Part shown: positions 23,315-31,945 of the stretch, in pieces
Position numbering within the stretch: position 1 is the stretch's first letter
How the letters are laid out: each line of letters starts with the position of its first letter
Source: Phycisphaerales bacterium
Lineage (GTDB): Bacteria; Planctomycetota; Phycisphaerae; Phycisphaerales; SM1A02
Reading direction: 5' to 3'
DNA: 45,733 bases
Assembly (NCBI GenBank): GCA_028278245.1
Contig: JANQEQ010000003.1
Location: 1 to 45,733, forward strand
The notes under the pieces: model-generated
What the model saw: only the letters and a program-made list of their open reading frames with translations
Databases searched by the model: none
What the model was told of the DNA's origin: nothing
Program-made: the position numbers and the translations under genes

Positions 23315-26251
23315 TCACTCACGTTCTCGATAAAGAGACGGATCTACTACCGCGGCCATTACACCAATATCCAAACCACCACCAAGGAATTCTGCGACAC
23401 GATCACTAACCTCTGCCGGGTTGGTGATAGTATCCGTGTAGGAGACTTTCAGCACTGGAACCTGATGCAGTTTCATCAGATTGAATGCGAACTGCATCTG
23501 TTTTTCAAAGATTTCCCCCAGCCGATCGTCCTCGATGTCTCCGCCGGGCGTCTCAAGGCGTTCGAGCATCTTGCGCTGAGATTTGAGGATTTCCTCAATT
23601 GCGCGGTCCATGAAGATAACTTTGTACTTTAATCGCTGCGGGAGATACGGAATCAGTTGCGCAACGATCTTAACAACGTGATCCTCACATTGCGGAATCC
23701 AGTTGTTCTTATGTGCAATCTGCTTAGCGAGTTCAGACTCGTAGTATCCTTTGGGATTGCTTTCATCAGCTCCACGTTGGTTATCGCTGAACGGTTCGAT
23801 CCCAGCGGCGATAAGCATCTGCATCATCATCGAAGTACCCGATCGCGGCAGTCCCGATACGATGGTTACAGTTGTCTCCTGTTCATCCCTCAGCGTTCGC
23901 TCTTGTGGATCGGGTGCCTGACCGAGACATCGAAGGAATATCTCCGAAACCATCGGATCTTCCTTCGGGAGTTCAGGGAGGTGCGCACGAAGCTCATCCT
24001 CAGACATTGACGGCAGCTCGATCGGATCTCTGAGTTCGAAGGATGCTAAGGATTCACGATGGAGTTTTTGCGCAGCCTCACGATGCTCGATTGCCAGCGA
24101 CGCCTGGTCAGCGGATTCGGAATAAATTTTCGCGAGACTCTGATGGGCTTCAACGAAATTCGGGTTCTGACTAAGAGCAGTTCTATAGCATTCAAGCGCA
24201 TGATTCACATCACCGGCGCGCTCCCGCGCGAGGCCAAGGAAATAGTGGGCGGCGGGAAGATGATATTTCAATCCGATTGCTTTCTCACCGTATTCAATTG
24301 CCTGCTGTTCGTCCTCATTGGCGAGACTGGTTCGACAAAGTCCCATCAACGCGTTCGGATAGTACTCATCGAACTCAAGGGCACGTCGGAATGCACGTTC
24401 GGCGTCATCGGGACGCTTCAACTCCAGGTAAACATGTCCTAACTGTGTCTGAAAAACGGGGCTGGTGGACTTCGTCAGCCTCGCTTGTTCGAGTAATTCC
24501 AGTGAGCGTGGAAAGTCACTCTTGGACATAGCGACCGATGCGGCAAGATAATCCAAGGTCTGTGGGTTACCTCGACTTATCCCACGCAGTCTACGAATGA
24601 CGGTCAGTTCAGAATCGCTGAACAGAACCGGCTTGCCACTCGGCGAAAGGCGAGCGAGCTTCGGGGGATTTGTTGGATCGTCCTTGTTCTCCTCATCTAT
24701 TCGTTTGAATTCCTCCCATTGCTTGCGGCGCGTCTTCATCACACTGGCGAAACCTCTCAATCTCTCCCTCGCTTCTTTTTGCGCTCTGCGCCATCGTCCA
24801 TTGAGGTCTTCGACAACCCGCTCCAAATCACCAACATATTGCATGGCGTGAAGACAGTTTGAGAGTTGTATCCCGAACCGGAACTCTAGTGGGTGTTTCC
24901 GATATAATCCGGCAAGGAGCGGTATGGCTTCACCATGCATACCTGCATCCATGAATGACCGTGCAAGGTTGTAATCCAATTCGCGCGTACACTGCTCGAT
25001 CGCCTTGTCCGTATCATCATCAGGTTTCTCAATGTAACCCAGCGCGACAAGTTGATCGAGCGCCGCCTTCGATTCGGCAGCATCAAGTTCAAAATCCTCG
25101 GGGTGTTGTCCGGTGTCGCCAGGTACGTCTTCCCAACTGGGAATTGTGTTTGTTTCAGGCTCTTCTTCGAATACTCCACACAGAACCTGACCGTCCATAT
25201 CCTCACCTACAGGAAGGTCGAAGGCAGTAAGAATGGTCGGCGTGACATCCAGCAGGCTCACGCCGTGAATGGCCTGGTTTTTCCTGATACCAGGTCCATT
25301 AATCACAAATATACCGAAATCCCGGTGTTCCGTGGCTGGTCCGGCTGGCTCAATTGGCATCGTTGTGGGGCGCAGATGGTCCGGATGGAAACCGTGATCA
25401 GACATGAGGATGGTGGTAACGTTGTCTCCTGCCAGTTCCAACAGGCGAGCGAGCATCATGTCGTGATAGATGTAACCGGCAGTAATAACATGCTGATAGA
25501 GCCGAAACTCCTCGTCACTGACTCGATCCTGTTTGGGTGGGTGGTACTTCATGAAGCCATGACAAAAATGATCGATGGCATCATAGTAGACTGCAGTGAA
25601 GTCCCAAGGTTCAGTCTCTATGAGGTGTGTTGCGGCAGCATGGATGGTGGAACATTCGGCAAGTAAACGCATGCACTGTGATAACCGACCGTCGGTCTCC
25701 TGATCGACGTCCTGAGCGTGTGGTATGAACGCAACAATCTGCTCAACCGTCATTTCCTGAGGATGTACACGCAGCTCGGCAAGTTCCTCAAAGCAACGCT
25801 TTGGATGCACTGCGCTGGCCTGCAGGTTCCAGGGATCGCCGGGCTTTCGAGGTGTTTTGTGGTAGCTGTCCGAAACCATCACGCCATTGATCGGCTCGGC
25901 GGGATGACTTGGCCACCAACCCACTACGATAGATTTCAGGTCGTTTTGATTGAGGATATTCCAGACCGCCTTGCATTTCCGCGAGATGTTGGTCATCGGC
26001 TGAACCCTGGTCCCATCCTGTGTGGGTTCGGTGAAGCCGTAAACACCGTGTTTGTACGGTCTTTTCCCCGTGGCTATAGAGGTCCACAACATGGGTGAGA
26101 GCACCGGGGAGAGGGTCGCAATGTTGCCCCAGACACCACTTTCTACAAGCTGTCGTGCGGTGGGCATGAAACCAGCTTTCATGAGCGGAATGATGACCTT
26201 CCAATCCGCAGCATCCCAGCCGACGAGCAGAACCTTCTTCGATACAGACAT
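23315..26251 (-). CDS. Fusion protein: alkaline-phosphatase-superfamily phosphodiesterase, TPR array, sulfotransferase domain
   Basis: A 978-residue protein with GGAG five bases before its ATG. Residues 1-400 belong to the type I phosphodiesterase/nucleotide pyrophosphatase branch of the alkaline phosphatase superfamily. The metal-binding pattern is visible as GWDAADW (D13), the nucleophile region LSPMLWTSIATG (S52 or T57), YYDAIDHFCHGF and MSDHGFHPDH. Residues about 420-760 are TPR-like helices (ALEFDEYYPNALMGLCRTSL, ALECYRTALSQNPNFVEA). Residues about 795-960 form a sulfotransferase domain with the PAPS 5'-phosphate loop GLPRSGTS (800-807) and the later LKVSYTDTITNP. No signal peptide is present, so it is likely cytoplasmic. 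Substrates are unknown; moving or removing sulfate or phosphate on a glycan or lipid is a guess. Confidence 0.88.
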   Translation of the reverse strand: MSVSKKVLLVGWDAADWKVIIPLMKAGFMPTARQLVESGVWGNIATLSPVLSPMLWTSIATGKRPYKHGVYGFTEPTQDGTRVQPMTNISRKCKAVWNILNQNDLKSIVVGWWPSHPAEPINGVMVSDSYHKTPRKPGDPWNLQASAVHPKRCFEELAELRVHPQEMTVEQIVAFIPHAQDVDQETDGRLSQCMRLLAECSTIHAAATHLIETEPWDFTAVYYDAIDHFCHGFMKYHPPKQDRVSDEEFRLYQHVITAGYIYHDMMLARLLELAGDNVTTILMSDHGFHPDHLRPTTMPIEPAGPATEHRDFGIFVINGPGIRKNQAIHGVSLLDVTPTILTAFDLPVGEDMDGQVLCGVFEEEPETNTIPSWEDVPGDTGQHPEDFELDAAESKAALDQLVALGYIEKPDDDTDKAIEQCTRELDYNLARSFMDAGMHGEAIPLLAGLYRKHPLEFRFGIQLSNCLHAMQYVGDLERVVEDLNGRWRRAQKEARERLRGFASVMKTRRKQWEEFKRIDEENKDDPTNPPKLARLSPSGKPVLFSDSELTVIRRLRGISRGNPQTLDYLAASVAMSKSDFPRSLELLEQARLTKSTSPVFQTQLGHVYLELKRPDDAERAFRRALEFDEYYPNALMGLCRTSLANEDEQQAIEYGEKAIGLKYHLPAAHYFLGLARERAGDVNHALECYRTALSQNPNFVEAHQSLAKIYSESADQASLAIEHREAAQKLHRESLASFELRDPIELPSMSEDELRAHLPELPKEDPMVSEIFLRCLGQAPDPQERTLRDEQETTVTIVSGLPRSGTSMMMQMLIAAGIEPFSDNQRGADESNPKGYYESELAKQIAHKNNWIPQCEDHVVKIVAQLIPYLPQRLKYKVIFMDRAIEEILKSQRKMLERLETPGGDIEDDRLGEIFEKQMQFAFNLMKLHQVPVLKVSYTDTITNPAEVSDRVAEFLGGGLDIGVMAAVVDPSLYRERE

Positions 26252-26445
26252 ATAAACTCCAATGAGCTGGAAATATGTAATTTCGGTCAGTTTGCACGTA
26301 CAGAATAGTGCAATGGCCAGCGATGGTATCAGGACAATGACAGCGTTGCGAATGACATATCACGCAATAGCCATTGAAACACGGATCTAACGTTATTGAT
26401 AGTGAACCCGCATGCAACACAGGCTGCGCAGCAAAAATAGACCAC

Positions 26446-26464
26446 TACCCGTTCAGAACGGGTA
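26446..26464 (-). terminator. Hairpin downstream of PEP-CTERM gene
   Basis: TACCCGT (26446-26452) and ACGGGTA (26458-26464) pair around loop TCAGA, 32 bases after the stop of the minus-strand PEP-CTERM gene. A T run follows on the minus strand, but only about nine bases later, so termination here is possible rather than certain. Confidence 0.45.
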
Positions 26465-26495
26465 ATGGCTGGAAATCAATTCAGAGGCACTGGAT

Positions 26496-27020
26496 TCAGG
26501 CGGAACGCTTGCGTCGAATGCCAAGAGCGCCAAGAGCGAGCACCGCTAAGCCGCTGGGGGCAGGAACGGTACCGACATGGACTGCTTCACCTGCGTTGCC
26601 GTAGGCACCTTCCAGGTACGTGATGTTACCACCGAAGCCACCGGCGTCGAAGGAGAACCAACCAACGTTGCCTCCGTAACGGAATCCGACGTAGTACACA
26701 CCGGTCGCGGATGCGCTGAAGACAGTATTATAAATACTTAAAGTACCAGCGAACGTGCTCGGAGAAATTACCTGGCTCAATTGCACGAGGTCTATTGATG
26801 ACAGACCCAATGCATACATGGTCTTTCCAAAGGAGTCATTCCACTGATAGATGCTGGCGCCAACTTCATTAAGTAAATTGTAGGCACCGTATCCCCATGG
26901 AACTGATCCGGGATTGAACGTGAGCGAGACGATGTCCGCCTGCAACTCAGGAGCGACTCCGAACGTGGCAAGCGCAGCGCCAAAGGTCGCGGCGGTAGTG
27001 CCGGTCAAAGCCTTATTCAT
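26496..27020 (-). CDS. PEP-CTERM exported protein, function unknown
   Basis: A 174-residue protein with AAGGAAG seven bases before the ATG. An export signal is seen (MNKALTGTTAATFGAALATFGVAPELQA). The mature part is Gly/Tyr/Ser-rich and beta-like (VYYVGFRYGGNVGWFSFDAGG), and the C-terminus is a PEP-CTERM signal: VPAPSG, hydrophobic LAVLALGALG and IRRKRSA. This short, uncharged, Cys-free protein fits the usual exosortase substrates found in planctomycetes. No exosortase is in the window. It stands alone between the fusion gene and mutL. Confidence 0.85.
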   Translation of the reverse strand: MNKALTGTTAATFGAALATFGVAPELQADIVSLTFNPGSVPWGYGAYNLLNEVGASIYQWNDSFGKTMYALGLSSIDLVQLSQVISPSTFAGTLSIYNTVFSASATGVYYVGFRYGGNVGWFSFDAGGFGGNITYLEGAYGNAGEAVHVGTVPAPSGLAVLALGALGIRRKRSA

Positions 27021-27314
27021 ATAAATCTTCCTTCCTCGGGAACCGATCCTATTGGACCAGTCTTCCTCGCTGAGAGAACATTCACAATGCTACGACCATC
27101 CGCGCGCAGCTTCGCGGCTCTCTCATGACACAAATGTAATTGTTGGCACACCGTTGTCAAATTGAAAATACTGAATGGATCGTGTTTTCTTATCCCATCC
27201 AGGCTTGCATTGCCAATATGGGTAATTTGCATAAGCTGGATATATGGCCCAAAGCATCCAGTTTCAGTTTTGGATGGTCCTACTTTGGGGTACGGTCACA
27301 GGTGTTAAACAATA
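27021..27314. other. Intergenic region between mutL and the PEP-CTERM gene
   Basis: These 294 bases contain no gene and no strong hairpin. They should contain the promoter of the minus-strand PEP-CTERM gene. Confidence 0.3.
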
Positions 27315-29165
27315 TCATCTTCGCCCGAACTGCTTTTCCAGATCCTGAATGCTCAGACGCAATGTTGTCGGGCGGCCGTGGGGACAATTGCTGGAGCGTT
27401 CGATACTTTCACGATAACGCAGTAGTTCGCCGAGTTCTTCATCCGACATCCGATCACCGGCTTTGATTGCGGCTTTACACGCCATCATGTCCAGAACTTC
27501 ATGTAAGACCATTTCCGGTTCCGGTGAAGCGGTCTGCGCTGCACTCTTTTCCAGAAGTTCGCGGATAAACACGTCAGGCTCGACTCCCCGTTCAAAGAGC
27601 AATGTGGTAAAGGCATGTACTGCAACGGAAGTTGGGCCGATCTGCTCCAGTTCAATCCCCAATCGCGGCAGAAGATCGCGCAGCTTGTCCAGCGCTTCCA
27701 GTTGAGTCTGGTTAACTTCGACTACGGCAGGCATAAGGAGACGCTGCGATTCGAGAGTTCCGCTATCCAATCTTTGTTTGAGTTTTTCAAACATGACACG
27801 TTCGTGGAGCGCGTGCTGATCGATAATGACCAGTCCATGTTCATCCTGAGTTACGATGAAACTGGAATGTACCTGAAGCGCTTCAGCCACCGATCGCACT
27901 GATGGGAGCAGTTGTTCGCGTGCCGAGTCTTCTTCTGATAATTCAGCAAGTGCAGGATCGACATCGGATATCGCAGCTTTCATCTCACTGAACACGAATC
28001 CCTTTTGTTGTGGATTCAATTGACGAAAATAATCCACAAAAGCGCGAGCTGCCGGTGCATTTGTAGAAGAAGTTCCTTCGGTCGACATTCCACTGCTGAA
28101 TTCCCGTGGCAACGGAGGTGGAATCGCCAGGTTTGGCGTGACGGTGACTGACTGTTGCAGATCAAATGCGGGTGTCAGATCCGCATCGCGCAGGGTCTGG
28201 CGCACTGCATGCAGGATCGTGCCGTGGATGATTGCCTGGTTCCGGAATCGCACTTCAGACTTGGCTGGATGCACATTAACATCGACCAGCGCTGGATCCA
28301 TCGAGAGGAACAGGACAATGGTCGGAAACCGGGTCGGCTCGATCAGCCCGCGATACGCTTCCTTGATCGCATGTGCGATTGTTCGATCTGCGATCAGTCG
28401 GCCGTTGAGATATACACGCTGATGTTTCGTCGTGCTCCGGGCGATGTTGGGTTTGCCCAATAATCCCCACAACTGAATGCCCCGCTCCTCCTGTTGCAGT
28501 TCGAGCAGTTCGGATTCAAGTTCCGTGCCGAGGATCTGCAGCGCGCGGTTTCGCGGGCTTTGCTGCGGTGGAAGTTCCCAGCGATTGCGACCATCCACAC
28601 TCAAGGTGAAGCCGATATCCGGATGCGCCAGGGCGACGCTCTCGGCCATGTCGACAATTCGACCTGTCTCCGTCTGATCGGTTTTGAGAAACTTGCGACG
28701 AGCCGGGGTGTTGAAAAAGAGATTGCGGACCGTGACTGCTGTTCCGACCGGTCCACCTGCCGGGATAGGTTGGCTGAGCTGATCACCCTCGCCTTCCACC
28801 AATCCCGCCTCGGTCTGGGCAACCGTTCGAGAGAGAATGGAAATACGGCTGACGGATGCGATGGAAGCCAATGCCTCGCCCCGAAAACCCAGGGTCGCGA
28901 TGGCATCCAGTTCCTGGGAGGTCGTAATCTTGCTCGTGGCATGGGGTTGTAATGCCAATGTCAGTTCGTCAAAGGGGATGCCCGATCCGTCATCCACGAT
29001 CCGTATGAGCTCCTTGCCCCCTTGCTCGATCGTGATGCTGATATTGCCCGCCCCGGCGTCAATGGCGTTTTCCATTAATTCCTTGACCACGCTGGCGGGT
29101 CGCTCGATAACCTCGCCCGCGGCGATCTGATTGACAAGTAATGGTGGCAGGGCACGTATCGGCAT
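27315..29165 (-). CDS. mutL: DNA mismatch repair protein MutL
   Basis: A 616-residue protein; the start is set at the ATG giving MPIRALPPLLVNQIAAGEVIERP, the family's standard N-terminus. GHKL ATPase motifs are present: ENAIDAGAG, DDGSGI and TLGFRGEAL, followed by the transducer domain. The C-terminal domain carries the complete endonuclease motif DQHALHERVMFE (DQHA-x2-E-x4-E), an ACK motif and CPHGRP, so this MutL should be a latent nickase, as in bacteria without MutH. There is no Shine-Dalgarno sequence; TACAAT (minus strand, plus coordinates 29174-29179) lies eight bases upstream, suggesting a leaderless mRNA. mutS is not in the window. Confidence 0.97.
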   Translation of the reverse strand: MPIRALPPLLVNQIAAGEVIERPASVVKELMENAIDAGAGNISITIEQGGKELIRIVDDGSGIPFDELTLALQPHATSKITTSQELDAIATLGFRGEALASIASVSRISILSRTVAQTEAGLVEGEGDQLSQPIPAGGPVGTAVTVRNLFFNTPARRKFLKTDQTETGRIVDMAESVALAHPDIGFTLSVDGRNRWELPPQQSPRNRALQILGTELESELLELQQEERGIQLWGLLGKPNIARSTTKHQRVYLNGRLIADRTIAHAIKEAYRGLIEPTRFPTIVLFLSMDPALVDVNVHPAKSEVRFRNQAIIHGTILHAVRQTLRDADLTPAFDLQQSVTVTPNLAIPPPLPREFSSGMSTEGTSSTNAPAARAFVDYFRQLNPQQKGFVFSEMKAAISDVDPALAELSEEDSAREQLLPSVRSVAEALQVHSSFIVTQDEHGLVIIDQHALHERVMFEKLKQRLDSGTLESQRLLMPAVVEVNQTQLEALDKLRDLLPRLGIELEQIGPTSVAVHAFTTLLFERGVEPDVFIRELLEKSAAQTASPEPEMVLHEVLDMMACKAAIKAGDRMSDEELGELLRYRESIERSSNCPHGRPTTLRLSIQDLEKQFGRR

Positions 29166-29173
29166 AGAAGTGA

Positions 29174-29179
29174 ATTGTA
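29174..29179 (-). promoter_or_regulatory. -10-like TACAAT directly upstream of mutL
   Basis: The hexamer lies eight bases before the start codon, in the context CTACAATTCACTTCTATG. The same context occurs before nadE. No clear -35 is seen 16-18 bases further up. Confidence 0.45.
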
Positions 29180-29273
29180 GGGAACATCCGCCAAAACACA
29201 CGCATACGGCTCAACGAGATCCCAATGTGTTGTCTCTCTGTCCCGCAGAGGGCTTCCCCCCTATCAGAATGGA

Positions 29274-30923
29274 TTACCGCATCACAATCGGCATTGACCG
29301 CCCCCGGCCGAACGATCGCTGGCTCACTTTCAGCACCACCGCTGCCTGCTCCCGTTTGTACTCGCTTCGGTCGATCAGGCGCGTAAACCTCTCAACCAGC
29401 TCCGTTTCGTAACCCGTTTCCTGAATGATAGTTTCGACCGATTGTTCGCGATCGATGTAGTGATCGATGATCCGGTCCAGAACATCGTAAGGGGGCAGGC
29501 TGTCCTGATCGATCTGATCGGGTCGCAACTCCGCTGAGGGAGGTTTGGACAGAGTGTTTTCAGGAATAGGCGGGCAGGCGAAACCGCACAGCTGATATTC
29601 CCGATTGATCCAGTGGGCGACCTCAAACACTTTGGTTTTGACCACATCACCAAGAACTGCCAAAGCACCGCACATGTCGCCATAGAGCGTGGCATATCCA
29701 ACCGCCAACTCTGACTTATTTCCCGTGGCCAGCACCAGCGCCCCCAGCGCGTTGGAATACGCCATGACGATGACGCCGCGCAGCCGGGCTTGCAGATTTT
29801 CATCAGGCAATCCAGAAATATGCTCGGATAGTTTTTGTTCCAGGGATTGAATCAACGTCTGGTGGGCTGGCTCGATTGAAATTTCATCACATCGGACTAA
29901 TCCCAAATTTGTTGCCAACGTGCGGGAATCTTCCACCGAACCGGGTGAAGAGTAACGAGAGGGCATGGTGATGCCGAGCACATTTTCTCCACCGAGTGCA
30001 GCGGTAGCGATTGTTGCTGTCAGAGCCGAATCAATTCCGCCGGACAATCCTACCAACACCTGCTTGTGATTTGTTTTATTGCAGTAATCCCTGACACCCA
30101 GGACGAGTGCCTGAAAAAGTTCCTCCTGTGGGACGACTTTAGGCATTGTGACTGAAGCAGAAGCATCCAGATTAAGAACGTCAATCGCGGGTTGCCAGGC
30201 TGGAAGCACGATTGATGCTTTACCATCGGGCAACACGGCTGTGGATCGCCCTTCGAAAATCAAGTCATCATTCGCTCCTACCTGATTGACCACAACAATC
30301 GGGCATTGCAGTTTGGTTGCCTGTTCCCGCATCAATTCAACGTGCCGCTGGTTCTTGCCCAGAATGAACGGACTGGCGTTGAGGGCAACAATCACATCAC
30401 ATCCTGCTTCAACCAGTTCGGCAGCAGGATCAACTCGGTATTGACGATCGGTATGCACATCACCCGCACGCCAGAGATCTTCACAAATAAGAATGCCAAC
30501 CTTTCGATCAGAAACATCCACGTAACATGATGTTTTCCCGGGATCGAAATACCGGTCTTCATCGAAGATGTCATAACCGGGGAGCAATCGTTTGTCATAA
30601 ACCGCCAACACATCGCCGGCCCGACAAACCGAAGCGCTGTTACGAATCGTACGCACGGTTTCCACACATCGTCGCGGGTGGCCGACCACCACAGTCATAT
30701 CCCCGGCGGCCCGGGCGACCTCCCCCACTGCCGCTTCCGCTTCCTCCACAACACCCTCACGAAAGAGCAGGTCCCGGGGCGGATACCCCAGCAACGCCAT
30801 CTCCGGCGTAACCAGCAGGTCCGCTCCTCGTTCGCGCGCTGTTCCAATAGCATCAATCACCAGTTGGGTATTGCCCGCAACATCACCGACTGTCGGATTC
30901 AACTGAGCCAGGGCGATTTTCAT
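29274..30923 (-). CDS. nadE: Glutamine-dependent NAD+ synthetase
   Basis: A 549-residue two-domain enzyme that makes NAD+ from deamido-NAD+ with glutamine as nitrogen donor. The N-terminal nitrilase-type glutaminase shows the triad E41 (TPEMALLGYPP), K111 (YDKRLLPGYDIF) and C147 (LICEDLW). The C-terminal synthetase has the ATP loop GLSGGIDSALT and the late ELRPDQIDQDSLPPYDVLD segment. The length fits the glutamine-dependent class. There is no ribosome binding site; TACAAT seven bases before the ATG, with GTAACA 17 bases further up, suggests a promoter yielding a leaderless mRNA. mutL lies 108 bp downstream in the same direction. Confidence 0.96.
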   Translation of the reverse strand: MKIALAQLNPTVGDVAGNTQLVIDAIGTARERGADLLVTPEMALLGYPPRDLLFREGVVEEAEAAVGEVARAAGDMTVVVGHPRRCVETVRTIRNSASVCRAGDVLAVYDKRLLPGYDIFDEDRYFDPGKTSCYVDVSDRKVGILICEDLWRAGDVHTDRQYRVDPAAELVEAGCDVIVALNASPFILGKNQRHVELMREQATKLQCPIVVVNQVGANDDLIFEGRSTAVLPDGKASIVLPAWQPAIDVLNLDASASVTMPKVVPQEELFQALVLGVRDYCNKTNHKQVLVGLSGGIDSALTATIATAALGGENVLGITMPSRYSSPGSVEDSRTLATNLGLVRCDEISIEPAHQTLIQSLEQKLSEHISGLPDENLQARLRGVIVMAYSNALGALVLATGNKSELAVGYATLYGDMCGALAVLGDVVKTKVFEVAHWINREYQLCGFACPPIPENTLSKPPSAELRPDQIDQDSLPPYDVLDRIIDHYIDREQSVETIIQETGYETELVERFTRLIDRSEYKREQAAVVLKVSQRSFGRGRSMPIVMR

Positions 30924-30930
30924 AGAGTGA

Positions 30931-30936
30931 ATTGTA
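30931..30936 (-). promoter_or_regulatory. -10-like TACAAT directly upstream of nadE
   Basis: The hexamer lies seven bases before the ATG. GTAACA, sharing four of six bases with TTGACA, lies 17 bases further upstream on the same strand, within the 48-bp gap to the preceding gene. Confidence 0.5.
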
Positions 30937-30971
30937 GTGATTCTTCAGCAGTGTGTTACATACTCCCCCGG

Positions 30972-31754
30972 TCAGTTTTTCTCGACACCAACCGGCGTTT
31001 CAACTGGAGGTTCCCTGGATGTCTCAGAATCCGGTGTCGCCTTCTCCTCAGGCGGGGGAGGAATAGCAGCTTGATGATACTTCGCAAGGTAATCCTGATG
31101 GGCCGAATACCATTCTTCCCATGCATCCACCCGTCGCCGCAATGCGGTTACTTCATCGCGAAGCTGGTAACGGGTCATGCGCATCGGATCCTGATAACCC
31201 TCCTGCCGCCGCATCCCGAACTTTCTGAGAAGTCGATCAGTGTATTTCAGACCGAGAATGGTGGAGAGGAGATAACGCGTAAATTTCATCCCCACCCCGC
31301 GGAGACGAAACGCCCGGCTGGTCTGGGCGACCTTGGCTACGCGCAGAACTCGCAACATGCGGAGGAACGGCAGCAAGATCACAATAATGTCCAACCAGTT
31401 GCGTCGGATGTATTCCCAGCGCGATTCGGCAATACTCACCTTGACAACAAATTCAACGAGAAATGCCAGTGAGATGATGATTTCTACTGCAATGATGATG
31501 CGCTGTCCAATGACCTGATGCTGTTCGGGCAGTCGGGGAAGATAAAACAATTCCATACCGATCAGAGGCAGCACCAACACAGCGAGAATGATCATCGGCC
31601 AATGGAATTTATGCGCGATGAGATCACGCAGATCATCATCCGCCACGACCGTTCCCCGCCACGGCAAGCGGACATAACGCACCCCCGGCGGAGGAGGTGG
31701 CAGGTCCACATCCCGGGATACGATGCGAGGTTGTCCGGGCGGTGCCGATGCCAT
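30972..31754 (-). CDS. Voltage-sensor-domain protein lacking a pore, with C-terminal coiled coil
   Basis: A 260-residue protein; ATG 31754 is chosen for the GGAAAGG six bases upstream. Four membrane segments match S1-S4 of voltage-gated channels. S1 is about 53-71, S2 about 85-106 (E101 and K105 in FLVEFVVKV), and S3 about 118-130 (D122 in NWLDIIVI). S4 is about 131-150, with R132, R135, R138 and K141 spaced every third residue. There is no S5-pore-S6; the chain continues with an amphipathic stretch, a probable coiled coil (about 196-227, YQLRDEVTALRRRVDAWEEW) and a Pro/Glu-rich tail. This is the architecture of Hv1-type proton channels; that function is inference, and a truncated ion-channel relative or a membrane-potential sensor are alternatives. 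nadE starts 48 bp downstream. Confidence 0.82.
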   Translation of the reverse strand: MASAPPGQPRIVSRDVDLPPPPPGVRYVRLPWRGTVVADDDLRDLIAHKFHWPMIILAVLVLPLIGMELFYLPRLPEQHQVIGQRIIIAVEIIISLAFLVEFVVKVSIAESRWEYIRRNWLDIIVILLPFLRMLRVLRVAKVAQTSRAFRLRGVGMKFTRYLLSTILGLKYTDRLLRKFGMRRQEGYQDPMRMTRYQLRDEVTALRRRVDAWEEWYSAHQDYLAKYHQAAIPPPPEEKATPDSETSREPPVETPVGVEKN

Positions 31755-31870
31755 GCAAGACCTTTCCGCAGCATAATGATCCGCCAAGCGGCTGATTTGC
31801 ATTACATCATATCGTGAAGTTGAGGTGGAAACTTCTCCCAATCAAGCAATGGCACTCAGACTCCAAGTGA

Positions 31871-31900
31871 GAACCTGCTTCAGCAGGTTGAAGCAGGTTC
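31871..31900. repeat. Perfect 12-bp hairpin
   Basis: GAACCTGCTTCA (31871-31882) and TGAAGCAGGTTC (31889-31900) are exactly complementary around loop GCAGGT. It lies between two minus-strand genes and has no T run on either side, so its role as a terminator is doubtful. Confidence 0.6.
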
Positions 31901-31945
31901 AAGGTGTGGATGTCAAAATTTATAAATCCATCGCTCAGGTGATCA

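Noticed and set aside
30972-31754. Complete voltage-gated potassium or sodium channel
   Set aside because: After S4 there is no second pair of membrane helices and no selectivity-filter sequence.
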